Counted from the stretch's first letter, positions 44,315 through 52,637 are shown. The stretch is DNA of 64,000 nt from Streptomyces sp. WMMC500 (GCF_027497195.1 NZ_CP114905.1:930001-994000); one strand, 5' to 3'. Notes: a model not told the origin generated them from the sequence alone. Numbers and translations: made by a program.

Positions 44315-45832
44315 CTACCGCGCCTCCTGGTCTCCGTCGGTGACACGGGCGGCCGGCACCGACGGCCAGGTGCCCGCCCCGTTCTGCGGGGCCTGCGGTG
44401 CGTGGGCGCCGCGCAGCGCGGTGTGCGGTCCTTCCCACAGCGTGCCGTCGGTCCGGTCCCGCGTGTCGGGGGCGATCAGCACCACGCCGATCACCGGAAT
44501 GTGCAGGTCCGCGAGCTGCCGCGCCACGGTGTGCAGCCATGCGGCGCTGCTGTGCCCGGCGCGTACGACGAGCACGCTCCGGCCGCCCAGGTACCGCAGG
44601 TCGGTCCACGCCGTGCCGGGCGCGACCGAGCCGACGCCGAGCCGGCGCTCCCGGTACGGCACGGCTGCCGTCCGCTCGCCGCCGACCACGGGCGGGTCGC
44701 CCGGCTGCCGGCGGCGGCCGGCGAGCCGCGTCCCGGGCAGGCCGTCGATGATCACCACCGACCCCTCCGCCGCCAGTGTCCTGGCGAGGTCCAGGGCGAT
44801 CTGGCCCGTCCCGCGTGCGCAGCCCAGTTCCAGCAGCGACACCGGTTCGGGCGAGCCGCGTACGGCGCGGGCCAGCGTCGTGGTGAGCCGTGCCCGCGCC
44901 GCCCGGGTCCGCCGGCGCTGCCACCGGGCGGCCCGGCGACCGGGCGCGCGGCGCAACTCCGCGACGACCGAGGCGCCGAGGTTCGCGGCGATCTCCCGGC
45001 GCAGCACGGGCCGGTCGGCGACCACCGTGCCGACGGCGGCCACGGCGAGCCCGAGGACCAGCCCGAGGACCAGCCCGATGCCGCCGCGGGTCGCGGCGGC
45101 CCGGGGCAGGGACTGCCGCAGCGCGCGCGGCGCGTCCACGATCTGCGTGCCGGCGATGAGCTGGGGCGTGCCGATGCGCGCCTCGGCGGCACGCTGGTCG
45201 AAGTCGGCGATCCGCGAGGTGAGTTCGGCCCGGCGGGAGAAGAGCGACTCCAGGTCCGCCGACGCGGTCGGGCTGCTCTCCGGCGGCCCCTCCCCGATCG
45301 CCTCGTTGACCTCGGCGAGTTCGTCCCGCATCCGGTCGCGCTGGTCGAGCAGCGTCTCGGACTCGGCGTTCGCGGCCTCCCGGATCCGCCGTACGTGGTC
45401 CGCGACGAACGCGTCGGCCAGCGCCCGGGCCCGGGCCTTCGCCTCCGCGTCGTCCCTGCCCGTGACCTTGATCTGCAGCAGGTTGTTGGTCAGGCCGGTG
45501 CCCCGGTACTCCTTCGTGAAGTCCTCGGGAGACTGCGGGGAGTCGAGGGCCCGCAGCGCGCGGCCCGCGATCCGCGTGGTCTCCAGCAGGGCGACGTCGG
45601 TGCGGATGAGGGTGCCGGGGTCGTTCGGCTGGTCCGCCTGGTGCGCGACCAGCACGGTGGTCACCGCGGTCGGCGGCGTGGGCAGCAGGACGGCCGTCCC
45701 CACGCCGGCGAGCAGTCCCAGAAGCCCCGCCGAGAGCCAGAGTCTGCGGCGCCTGCGCACGGCGACCACCAGCGACTGCAGGTCCAGCAGCGGCGTGGCG
45801 GACGACTGCTCCGACGGCGTACCTGTCGTCAC
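44315..45832 (-). CDS. Wzz-type chain-length determinant with degenerate kinase domain (first copy)
   Basis: The 505-residue product has two membrane segments (SAGLLGLLAGVGTAVLLP and GGIGLVLGLVLGLAVAAVG) flanking a coiled-coil external region, the Wzz plan. A C-terminal cytoplasmic part (LLELGCARGTGQIALDLA, VVIIDGLPG, RSVLVVRAG) follows the layout of a CpsD-type tyrosine kinase but the P-loop reads GCARGTGQIA without a GKS/T, and there is no C-terminal Tyr cluster. It probably controls polymer length or export without kinase activity. Confidence 0.8.
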   Translation of the reverse strand: MTTGTPSEQSSATPLLDLQSLVVAVRRRRRLWLSAGLLGLLAGVGTAVLLPTPPTAVTTVLVAHQADQPNDPGTLIRTDVALLETTRIAGRALRALDSPQSPEDFTKEYRGTGLTNNLLQIKVTGRDDAEAKARARALADAFVADHVRRIREAANAESETLLDQRDRMRDELAEVNEAIGEGPPESSPTASADLESLFSRRAELTSRIADFDQRAAEARIGTPQLIAGTQIVDAPRALRQSLPRAAATRGGIGLVLGLVLGLAVAAVGTVVADRPVLRREIAANLGASVVAELRRAPGRRAARWQRRRTRAARARLTTTLARAVRGSPEPVSLLELGCARGTGQIALDLARTLAAEGSVVIIDGLPGTRLAGRRRQPGDPPVVGGERTAAVPYRERRLGVGSVAPGTAWTDLRYLGGRSVLVVRAGHSSAAWLHTVARQLADLHIPVIGVVLIAPDTRDRTDGTLWEGPHTALRGAHAPQAPQNGAGTWPSVPAARVTDGDQEAR

Positions 45833-47226
45833 GCGGACCCTCCCCCCGCGTCGGCGCCGACCGCGACGGCCGGCGTCACGTCGGCCGCGTGATCGCCGGC
45901 GCTCCGGGGCGGGCGGCCCCGGACCGTACCGGCGACGACGGCCCCGACCACCTCGTGCCCGGCGTCCGCACACGCCTCGCCGAGACCCGCGATCTCCCCC
46001 GCGGACCACCTGCCCGCGCCGAGCACGACCAGCGCGCCGTCCTCGGTGCCGCGGTCGGGCACCAGCGGATGGGACACCGGGACCACCTCCACCCGCAGCG
46101 CGGGGTGCCCGCCGCTCGACGAGTTCGCGGAAGGGTCGCCGCCGGCCTCGGCGGCGAGGAGTTCGGCGGCCCGGCGGGCGACCTCGTCGTCGTCCGGGAC
46201 GACGACCAGCAGCCGCCCGGCCGCCGGCAGCCGGTCCCGCAGGCGCGTCCACACCCGCCGGTAGCGGGTCCTCCTGCTGGCCTCGTCGCCGGACGCCTGC
46301 AGGGTCGGCAGGTCCCACCGGGTGTCGACGCCCAGGAGCCGGCGGAGCCGGGCCCGCGGGCCGCCGCCCCTGACGCGCCGCGCGGCCTGTCCCTCGGGCA
46401 CGTCGACGGTGCCCAGCAGCGCCGCGCCCAGCGCCGAGGCGATCTCCGGTCCGCTACGCGGCCGGCGGCTCATCCGCGCGGCCGCGAGATGCCCGACGAC
46501 CGTGCCCAGGACGAACGACAGCGCCCCGGCGAGGATCAGGTGCGTCCTGGTCGGCGGCGCCTGGCCGGCCGGCCGGGCCGCCGGGCCCATGACGACCATG
46601 TCGGCCCTGCTGGTCGCCGAGTCCGTCCGGTCCAGCTTGTCCATGGCCTCTTCCATCGAGGCACGCAGCTTCTCCAGCTCGGTTCGGGCCTGGACGCTCT
46701 CCACGGTCCGCCCCGGGTCGGCCGCGTCCGCGAGGGCGCTGATGCGGCGGCCGGTCTGCTCCACCAGGTCCCGCAGCGCCTCGGTCTGTGCCGCCGCCTC
46801 GGGATCGGTGCTGTCGCCGACGACCCGCGCGGCGAACGCGACGTACTCCTCGGCGACCTGGTCGGCGAGGCGCTGCGCGCGCTCCGGGGTCTCGGCCGTG
46901 CCCGAGATCCGGATGATGCTCCCGTCCGCGGTTCCGGCGCGCACCCGGTCCCGCAGCTCGGTGCCGCCGACCCCGCTCCAGCCCAGCGCCTCGGCCGCGC
47001 GGTCGACCACCACGGAACTGGTCGCGATCTCCGCCTGGGTCAGCAGCTCGCGCTCCTCCCACGACCCCGGCAACAGCACCGACGCCGAGGTCGTGTAGCG
47101 CGGCGGGAACACCACGGAGGCCCCGTAGCCGGCGAGTGCGCCGGCCACGGCGACCACGGCGAGCAGCCGCAGTCGCCGGCGGATGATCCGGCCGACCGTG
47201 GCCAGGCGGATGGTGTCGTCGCTCAA
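45829..47226 (-). CDS. Wzz-type chain-length determinant with degenerate kinase domain (second copy)
   Basis: A 465-residue relative of the next gene. The N-terminus has RLRLLAVVAVAGALAGYGAS and the outer coiled-coil region ends at THLILAGALSFVLGTVVGHLA. The C-terminal domain (RLLVVVPDDDEVARRAAEL, GALVVLGAGRW) also lacks a P-loop and Tyr tail. TTG start at 47226 overlaps the glycosyltransferase stop as TTGA. The two copies are adjacent but clearly diverged, so they may work as a hetero-oligomer. Confidence 0.78.
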   Translation of the reverse strand: MSDDTIRLATVGRIIRRRLRLLAVVAVAGALAGYGASVVFPPRYTTSASVLLPGSWEERELLTQAEIATSSVVVDRAAEALGWSGVGGTELRDRVRAGTADGSIIRISGTAETPERAQRLADQVAEEYVAFAARVVGDSTDPEAAAQTEALRDLVEQTGRRISALADAADPGRTVESVQARTELEKLRASMEEAMDKLDRTDSATSRADMVVMGPAARPAGQAPPTRTHLILAGALSFVLGTVVGHLAAARMSRRPRSGPEIASALGAALLGTVDVPEGQAARRVRGGGPRARLRRLLGVDTRWDLPTLQASGDEASRRTRYRRVWTRLRDRLPAAGRLLVVVPDDDEVARRAAELLAAEAGGDPSANSSSGGHPALRVEVVPVSHPLVPDRGTEDGALVVLGAGRWSAGEIAGLGEACADAGHEVVGAVVAGTVRGRPPRSAGDHAADVTPAVAVGADAGGGSA

Positions 47227-48488
47227 CGGCGTCCCCTCCTCCTCGCCCGCGGTCGACCGCCCACCGGTGTCGGGGCGCGGTCACCGCAGGCGGCTTCGTA
47301 GGCGGCGAGCAGCGACTGCTGGGAGTTGCCCCAGGAGAGCGGCCCGCCGATCCGCTCCCGGCCGGTCCTGCCCATGCGGGCCCGCCGCTCCGGGTCGTCC
47401 AGCAGCAGTGCGACGAGCCGGGCGAACTCGGCCTCGTCGTCGGCGGCCGCGTACACGGCGGCGCCGCCCGCGGAGACACGGGCCTCCCGCAGGTCGAACG
47501 AGACGATCGGGCGGCCCATCACCATGTACTCCAGGACCTTGTTCATGGTCGACACGTCGTTGAGCGGATTGCACGGGTCGGGTGAGAGGCAGACGTCCGC
47601 GGTGGACAGGTAGCGCACCAGGTCGGCGTCCGGGATGCGTCCGGTGAACTCCACCTGTTCGGAGAGCCCGAGCCCCCGGGACAGCTCCACCATCGCGTCG
47701 AAGGTGTCGCCGGCGCCGACGAACACCGCGTGCCAGTCCGTCCGCCCGAGGTCGTCACGCAGCTTCGCGAGGGCTCGCAGGGCGTAGTCGACGCCGTCCT
47801 GCGGGCCCATGACGCCGAGGTAGCACAGCAGATGGGGCTTGCCGCGCTTCAGCTCCGGCTCGGGTGGTACGGGGTGGAACCGGCTGACGTCGGGCGCGCT
47901 GCGCACCACGAAGACGTCCTCCGGCCGCCGGCCGCCGCGGCGCAGCGCGACGTCCCGGTAGCTCTCGTTCGTGGCGAGCACGACGTCGGCGGCCCGGTAG
48001 GTGCGCCGCTCCAGCGCGCGCACGGCGCGGTAGAGCAGGTCCTCGCCGCGGCCGAACCGGGAGAGGTAGAGCTCGGGCACGAGGTCGTGCTGGTCGAAGA
48101 CGAACCGCGCGCCGCGCCGCTTCAGCCACAGCGCGGGCAGGAAGAGGAGGTCGGGCGGGTTGCAGGCGTGCACGACGTCGACGGGTCCGACCCTGCGGGC
48201 CAGCCGGACCGTGTGCCACAGCGCCGATCCGTACTCCCGCAGGTAGCCGGCCGGGCCGCCGGTGGCCGCCCGCAACGGGTAGCGGTGGATCCGTATCCCG
48301 TCGATCTCCGTCTCCGCCTCCGTGTCCCGCTTCCCGCCGCGGGGACAGACGACGTCCACCGTCCAGCCCGCGTCCCGGAGCGTCGTGCACTCCTGCCACA
48401 CCCGCCGGTCGAACGGCACCGACAGGTTCTCCACGAGGATCAGCGCGCGCCGGCCCGTTCTGCCGCCGCCGCTCGCGTCACCAGGCAA
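47223..48488 (-). CDS. Family 4 glycosyltransferase
   Basis: The 421-residue protein has a GT-B fold: LILVENLSVPFDRRVWQE at the N-terminus, VVHACNPPDLLFLPALWL, HLLCYLGVMGPQDGVDYAL at the donor domain and NDVSTMNKVLEYMVMGRP with the donor-site Glu. This is the exopolysaccharide GT4 type related to WcaI/PglA-like enzymes. TTG at 48488 overlaps the dehydrogenase gene by 11 bases; no better start is seen before the conserved N-terminus. Confidence 0.88.
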   Translation of the reverse strand: MPGDASGGGRTGRRALILVENLSVPFDRRVWQECTTLRDAGWTVDVVCPRGGKRDTEAETEIDGIRIHRYPLRAATGGPAGYLREYGSALWHTVRLARRVGPVDVVHACNPPDLLFLPALWLKRRGARFVFDQHDLVPELYLSRFGRGEDLLYRAVRALERRTYRAADVVLATNESYRDVALRRGGRRPEDVFVVRSAPDVSRFHPVPPEPELKRGKPHLLCYLGVMGPQDGVDYALRALAKLRDDLGRTDWHAVFVGAGDTFDAMVELSRGLGLSEQVEFTGRIPDADLVRYLSTADVCLSPDPCNPLNDVSTMNKVLEYMVMGRPIVSFDLREARVSAGGAAVYAAADDEAEFARLVALLLDDPERRARMGRTGRERIGGPLSWGNSQQSLLAAYEAACGDRAPTPVGGRPRARRRGRR

Positions 48489-49803
48489 GGCCCACGTACT
48501 CCGGTCCGGCCCGCCGCTCCTCGGCGTCGGGGAGGTGTACGAGGTCGATGAGCACCGGCCCCTCGCCTCGGGGCAGCGCCGACAGCACGGCCGGGTCCCT
48601 GGTCCCGACGAGACACACCTCGGCGTGCTGAAGCACCTCGCCGACGGAGTCCGCGAGGAGTTGCGCGAGGTGCGGCAGCCGGGTCTCGATGTACTCGCGG
48701 TTCGCGCCCAGCAGCCGGGAGAGGTTCACGTTGGCGTCGTAGATCCGCAGGTCGTAGCCCTTGCCGAAGAGCCGCTCCGCCAGTTCGACGAGCGGGCTCT
48801 CGCGGAGGTCGTCGGTGCCGGGTTTGAAGGACAGCCCGAGGAGCCCGGCCCGGCGCTTGCCGGTGCGCTCGACCAGTTCCACCGCGCGCTGCAGATGGTC
48901 GGAGTTGGAGGGCAGCACGTGGGCGAGGATGGGCACCGAGACGTCGGCCCGCTGCGCCGCGTGGACGAGGCTGCGTAAGTCCTTGGGCAGGCAGGAGCCG
49001 CCGAAGGCGAAGCCGGGCCGCAGGTAGGCGGGGCTGATGTTCAGCTTGCGGTCGGCGAGGAACACCTCCATCACCTGGTACGAGTCCACGCCGAGCGCCT
49101 GGCAGACGGCGCCCAGCTCGTTCGCGAAGCCGATCTTGAGGCCGTGGAAGGCGTTGTCCGCGTACTTGATCGCCTCCGCCGTCGGGATCTGCACCCGGAA
49201 CACCTCGCCGGGCAGGCCGTCGTACAGCTCCGCCACGGTGTCGCCGCTTGCCGGGTCGAGTTCGCCGATGACGGTCTTGGGCGGGTCGTAGAAGTCCCGC
49301 ACGCTCGTGCCCTCGCGCAGGAACTCCGGGTTGACCGCGACCCCGAAGTCCACCCCGGCGGTGCCGCCGACGTACTTCTCCAGGATCGGCACCAGCAGGT
49401 TCAGGCAGGTGCCCGGGAGCATCGTGCTGCGGAACACGACGGTGTGCCGCCCGCCGCGCCCGCGCCGCTCGGCGAGCGCGGCGCCGACCTGCTCGGTGAC
49501 CCGCTCCAGATACGTGGTGCACAGGCTGCCGTTGGGCTCCGACGGCGTGCCCACGCAGACCAGCGACACCTCGCTTTCCATGATCGCCTCGCGGACGTCG
49601 CCGGTGGCGCGCAGCGCTCCGGCCCGTACGACCTCGGCGGTGAGGTCACCGATCCGCTCCTCGACCACCGGGGCCCTGCCGGCGTTGACCAGGTCGACCT
49701 TCGCCTGGTTCACGTCCACCCCGATCACCTCGTGACCCCGGCCGGCCAGGCACGCGGCCGACACACAGCCCACATAGCCGAGCCCCAGGACGCTGAGTCT
49801 CAT
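48478..49803 (-). CDS. Nucleotide-sugar dehydrogenase, AlgD (GDP-mannose 6-dehydrogenase)-like
   Basis: A 441-residue UDP-glucose/GDP-mannose dehydrogenase: LSVLGLGYVGCVSAACLAG, VGTPSEPNG, the catalytic Cys271 in PGFAFGGSCLPKDLRSL and GLSFKPGTDDLRESPLVELA. Several segments (VDLVNAGRAPVVEE, SVSLVCVGTPS, DRKLNISPAYLRPGFAF, the C-terminal W) agree with Pseudomonas AlgD as I remember it, so GDP-mannose is the likelier substrate and GDP-mannuronate the product. Codon 276 is TTA (48976-48978). ATG at 49803 follows GGGGAGGGGAA. Confidence 0.88.
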   Translation of the reverse strand: MRLSVLGLGYVGCVSAACLAGRGHEVIGVDVNQAKVDLVNAGRAPVVEERIGDLTAEVVRAGALRATGDVREAIMESEVSLVCVGTPSEPNGSLCTTYLERVTEQVGAALAERRGRGGRHTVVFRSTMLPGTCLNLLVPILEKYVGGTAGVDFGVAVNPEFLREGTSVRDFYDPPKTVIGELDPASGDTVAELYDGLPGEVFRVQIPTAEAIKYADNAFHGLKIGFANELGAVCQALGVDSYQVMEVFLADRKLNISPAYLRPGFAFGGSCLPKDLRSLVHAAQRADVSVPILAHVLPSNSDHLQRAVELVERTGKRRAGLLGLSFKPGTDDLRESPLVELAERLFGKGYDLRIYDANVNLSRLLGANREYIETRLPHLAQLLADSVGEVLQHAEVCLVGTRDPAVLSALPRGEGPVLIDLVHLPDAEERRAGPEYVGLAW

Positions 49804-49822
49804 GACCCGTTCCCCTCCCCCG

Positions 49823-49841
49823 GCAGGCCGCGGCGGCCTGC
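49823..49841. other. Hairpin in the first intergenic gap of the exopolysaccharide operon
   Basis: GCAGGCCG and CGGCCTGC pair around a three-base CGG loop, 20 bases before the AlgD-like start. It is the only sizable non-coding gap near the head of the cluster and could attenuate transcription, mark RNA processing or protect the downstream RNA. Confidence 0.5.
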
Positions 49842-49873
49842 GGTCCGTACGACCGGACGACGAGCCCCGCGCA

Positions 49874-51409
49874 TCAGTAGGCCCCCTGCCCCTGCAGCAC
49901 CGCGCGCAGTGTCTTCCACAAGATCACCGTGTCCAGTGCGAGCGACCAGTCCTCCACGTACCGCAGGTCCAGCCGGACCGCCTCCTCCCAGGGCAGGTCG
50001 CTGCGCCCGCTGATCTGCCACAGGCCGGTGAGGCCGGGCTTGACCAACAGCCGCCGCCGGAGGTCCGGGCCGTACGCGGCGGACTCCTCCGGCAGCCCCG
50101 GCCGGGGACCGACGAGCGACATCGACCCGGTGAGCACGTTGAAGAGCTGCGGGAGTTCGTCGATCGAGTAGCGGCGCAGCACCGCACCCGTCCGGGTCAC
50201 CCGCGGATCCCGGCGGAGCTTGAACAGCAGCCCGGCGCCCTCGTTGCGGTCGGCCAGCCCGGCCCGCGCGCCGTCGGCGCCGGCGACCATGGAGCGGAAC
50301 TTGACGAGGGTGAACTCGCGGCCGTCCTTGCCGACCCTGCGCTGGCGGTAGAACACCCCGCCCCGGCTGTCCAGCAGCACGAGCAGCCCGACGAGCACCA
50401 TGAGCGGCGCGAACAGCGCCAGCAGGACCAGCGCGCCCAGCCGGTCGCCGACCTCCTTGACCGCCCGGCGGCCGCCGGTGAAGGCCGGCATGCTGACCCG
50501 CAGCAGCGGGATCCCGAGCACCGCGTCGACGTGCAGCCGCGGGCCTGCCACCTCCATGAGCACCGGGGCCACGACCATCTCGGCGTCGCTGCCTTCGAGG
50601 TTCCAGGCCAGCCGCTGCAGCCGGTCCGGTGTCCAGTACGCGTCCGGGGTGACGGCGACGACGCGGTAGCCGCCGCGGCGCACGTGCCCGGCGACGTCGT
50701 CCAGCCGGCCGACGACGGGCACGCCGTCCACGTGGTCACCGTCGAACCGGGGACCGTCCGGCGTGCACACCGCGTCCACCCGCCAGCCGAGGTGCGGGAA
50801 CCTGCGGACACGGGAGATCAGGTCGCGCACGGTGGCCGGGCTCCCGGCGGCCAGCACCGGCCGCAGGCAGTGGCCTTCCCTGCGCTGTCGGTGCAGCCAC
50901 AGCCGCAGCAGATACCGCTCCGTCAGGGTGGTGAGCGCGATCGCCGGGATCGCGACGAAGATCCAGAGCTTGATGTTGCGCGAGGTGAGCGCGATCCCGC
51001 CGAGTGCCAGGACGACGACGGCGGTGGACAGCGAACGCCCGAGCCGGCGGAACTCCTCGGCGCCCTGCCCGAGCACCCCCGGAGCCCACGCCCGCCCCAC
51101 CGCCAGCGCGGCCAGCACCAACAGCTCGGTGCCGAAGGCGAGTACCACCCACTTGTCGTGCCAGTCGGCCGCGTCCCGGACCCCGAACAAGCCGCCGATG
51201 GCCGCCACCACGAGGGCGGTCGCCACGGTGTCGCCGGTGATCACGGTACGGCGGTAGCGCTGTTCCCAGCCGGCCGCGGCCCGGCCTGCCGGGCCGCGGG
51301 GCACCCTGTCCGCCGGACGCCCGCGCGCCGGGGGAAACGGGCTCACCGAATCGACCCGCTGACCGGATCCGCGCAGATCGGCAGCAGGTTCCACGTGTTC
51401 GTTCAACAC
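49874..51409 (-). CDS. Polyprenyl glycosylphosphotransferase (priming enzyme)
   Basis: The 511-residue product is of WbaP/EpsE type: four or five N-terminal membrane helices, a middle nucleotide-binding-like region, then a hydrophobic anchor (LGALVLLALFAPLMVLV) and the catalytic domain with VKFRSMV, DELPQLFNVLTGSMSLVGPR and VKPGLTGLWQISGRSD. It puts the first sugar-1-phosphate on undecaprenyl phosphate and so starts polymer synthesis. GTG at 51409 after a G-run; it is the first gene of the cluster, with a 445-base untranslated region before it. Confidence 0.92.
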   Translation of the reverse strand: MLNEHVEPAADLRGSGQRVDSVSPFPPARGRPADRVPRGPAGRAAAGWEQRYRRTVITGDTVATALVVAAIGGLFGVRDAADWHDKWVVLAFGTELLVLAALAVGRAWAPGVLGQGAEEFRRLGRSLSTAVVVLALGGIALTSRNIKLWIFVAIPAIALTTLTERYLLRLWLHRQRREGHCLRPVLAAGSPATVRDLISRVRRFPHLGWRVDAVCTPDGPRFDGDHVDGVPVVGRLDDVAGHVRRGGYRVVAVTPDAYWTPDRLQRLAWNLEGSDAEMVVAPVLMEVAGPRLHVDAVLGIPLLRVSMPAFTGGRRAVKEVGDRLGALVLLALFAPLMVLVGLLVLLDSRGGVFYRQRRVGKDGREFTLVKFRSMVAGADGARAGLADRNEGAGLLFKLRRDPRVTRTGAVLRRYSIDELPQLFNVLTGSMSLVGPRPGLPEESAAYGPDLRRRLLVKPGLTGLWQISGRSDLPWEEAVRLDLRYVEDWSLALDTVILWKTLRAVLQGQGAY

Positions 51410-51466
51410 TGATTACCCCCCCGGGGAGGCTTCTCAGCCGCCCGCGATGGTTCTCCCCTCGGGAGG

Positions 51467-51485
51467 CCTTCGCTCCCCACGAAGG
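51467..51485. other. Hairpin in the leader of the exopolysaccharide cluster
   Basis: CCTTCG and CGAAGG pair across a seven-base loop, about 60 bases before the GTG of the priming enzyme. It could be an attenuator or simply a GC-rich chance fold. Confidence 0.35.
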
Positions 51486-51519
51486 ACACATCCCGGTATT
51501 TCAGTGTTACTTGAACAAT

Positions 51520-51633
51520 TCACCCGGGCGGCGGACGCACACGTCCCACCGGACTCCCGGGGTTGGGTGTTGACGGAACCCGTCGCAGCCCCGGCGCTCC
51601 CCACGCCGAAGGCCCCTCCCGGGCCCTGAGCAT
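51520..51633 (-). other. Possible 37-codon leader ORF upstream of the exopolysaccharide cluster
   Basis: ATG at 51633 is preceded by GGAGGTGATC, an almost perfect complement of the 16S rRNA 3' end, with six bases between GGAGG and ATG. The ORF has 37 codons and ends in TGA at 51520, about 110 bases before the priming enzyme. Codon use is not strongly GC3-biased and no homologue is recognised, so it may be chance. Confidence 0.25.
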
Positions 51634-51854
51634 CGATCACCTCCACGTCTGGTATCCCCAAACAGGTGAAGCATGGTCAATCTAGACTATGGGGGCCGGT
51701 ATGGAGAGAGGTTGTATGAAATATGTGCTCAGACTTTGAGTACGCGTGCGGGCCCCGCTCCCGGCCCAGGCCGGCGGTTCCGGGCCTGAGGGCCCGTTCC
51801 GCCAGGTAGCGGCCTGTCAACCGGTGAGCGGGACCCTGCGCGCCGTCCGTCCGC

Positions 51855-52175
51855 TCAGTGACCGCGAACGCGCGTGCGAGCGCGGCGGAAGACGAGGAGG
51901 AGCAACGCCAGCCCCACGCCTCCGAAGACGGTCGCGGTCGGCACCGGGCGCTTCTTGCCCGTACGGGCCGCACGCCCGGCCGCGTGGCCGGCACGCCCCG
52001 CGGCGTGGCGCACCCCCTCCGGGGTCTTGTCGTCGACGACCCGCTTGACGTCCGCGGCCGTCTTCCGGGTCCGTTGCTTCAGATCCGCCTTGGCGGCCAA
52101 CTCCCCCGCGGCTTCGCCCAGTCGGCCGCGGACCGTCTCCGCCTGCTCGCGCAGCTTGTCCTGTGTGCTTGCCAT
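51855..52175 (-). CDS. DUF3618-like small membrane protein
   Basis: A 106-residue protein: a charged helical N-terminus (QDKLREQAETVRGRLGEAAG), a basic Ala-Gly-rich middle and one membrane segment TVFGGVGLALLLLVFRRAR near the end. This is the plan of actinobacterial DUF3618 proteins, which sit at the membrane and are often stress-related. ATG at 52175 follows GAGAGGACG. Confidence 0.75.
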   Translation of the reverse strand: MASTQDKLREQAETVRGRLGEAAGELAAKADLKQRTRKTAADVKRVVDDKTPEGVRHAAGRAGHAAGRAARTGKKRPVPTATVFGGVGLALLLLVFRRARTRVRGH

Positions 52176-52220
52176 GGTGAAACGTCCTCTCCCTGATCTG
52201 TTCGACGCCGGCGGGCACGG

Positions 52221-52442
52221 CTATTCGTAGTAGCGATGGCGCTCCTCGACGACCGCTTCCGTGGGGGGTGCGACACCGCGACGGCGGCGCTGCACGCTGG
52301 AGATGACGACGAGGCCGACGAAGCCCGCGAGCATCATGATCCAGCCCATCACCTGGACATCCAGGCCGTTGACATGCCAGTCGGTGGCGAAGGCGAGGAT
52401 GCCGCCCGCGGCCATCAGGAGAATGCTCCCGCCAAGTCCCAT
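52221..52442 (-). CDS. Small two-helix membrane protein (DUF6458-like)
   Basis: A 73-residue protein with two membrane segments (GSILLMAAGGILAFATDWHV, MGWIMMLAGFVGLVVIS) and a basic, then acidic tail RHRYYE. This matches the small actinobacterial family with a conserved N-terminal G-x-S-I-L-L and HVNGLDVQVMG linker. Function unknown. It lies 45 bases before the DUF3618 gene and probably shares its transcript. Confidence 0.78.
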   Translation of the reverse strand: MGLGGSILLMAAGGILAFATDWHVNGLDVQVMGWIMMLAGFVGLVVISSVQRRRRGVAPPTEAVVEERHRYYE

Positions 52443-52637
52443 GAGGCTGACCTCCGTTCATGGCGATGAGTGCGTTGCTGCCGCGTCCGGGTACCCCCGC
52501 GGGAGCGGACCATGCACCTTCGCCGCACCGCCCGCACCGCGGGTCACGGCGGGGACACCGGGGCGGGTGCCCGCGCCGCCCGGCCACCGGCCCCCGCAGG
52601 GGCTGCGGTGGCCGGGTGGCGGGCCGGCGCCGGTGCG

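Larger units (their letters stand above)
51410..51854 (-). promoter_or_regulatory. Upstream region of the exopolysaccharide cluster
   Basis: This is the only gap over 300 bases in the window. On the minus strand it holds an AT-rich patch (about 51690-51745), a TTGACC box at 51675-51680 with GATACC 18 bases downstream (weak -10), a very good Shine-Dalgarno GGAGGTGATC at 51635-51644 leading to a short ORF, and a hairpin CCTTCG/CGAAGG at 51467-51485. Promoter assignment is tentative. Confidence 0.45.

Noticed and set aside
23655..51409. Exosortase or PEP-CTERM genes in the polysaccharide cluster
   Set aside because: Several neighbours are typical of such clusters, but no exosortase-like membrane protein with Cys-Arg-His motif is present.
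51467..51485. Reading the leader hairpin as a riboswitch
   Set aside because: Only a single short stem is visible with no conserved aptamer core.
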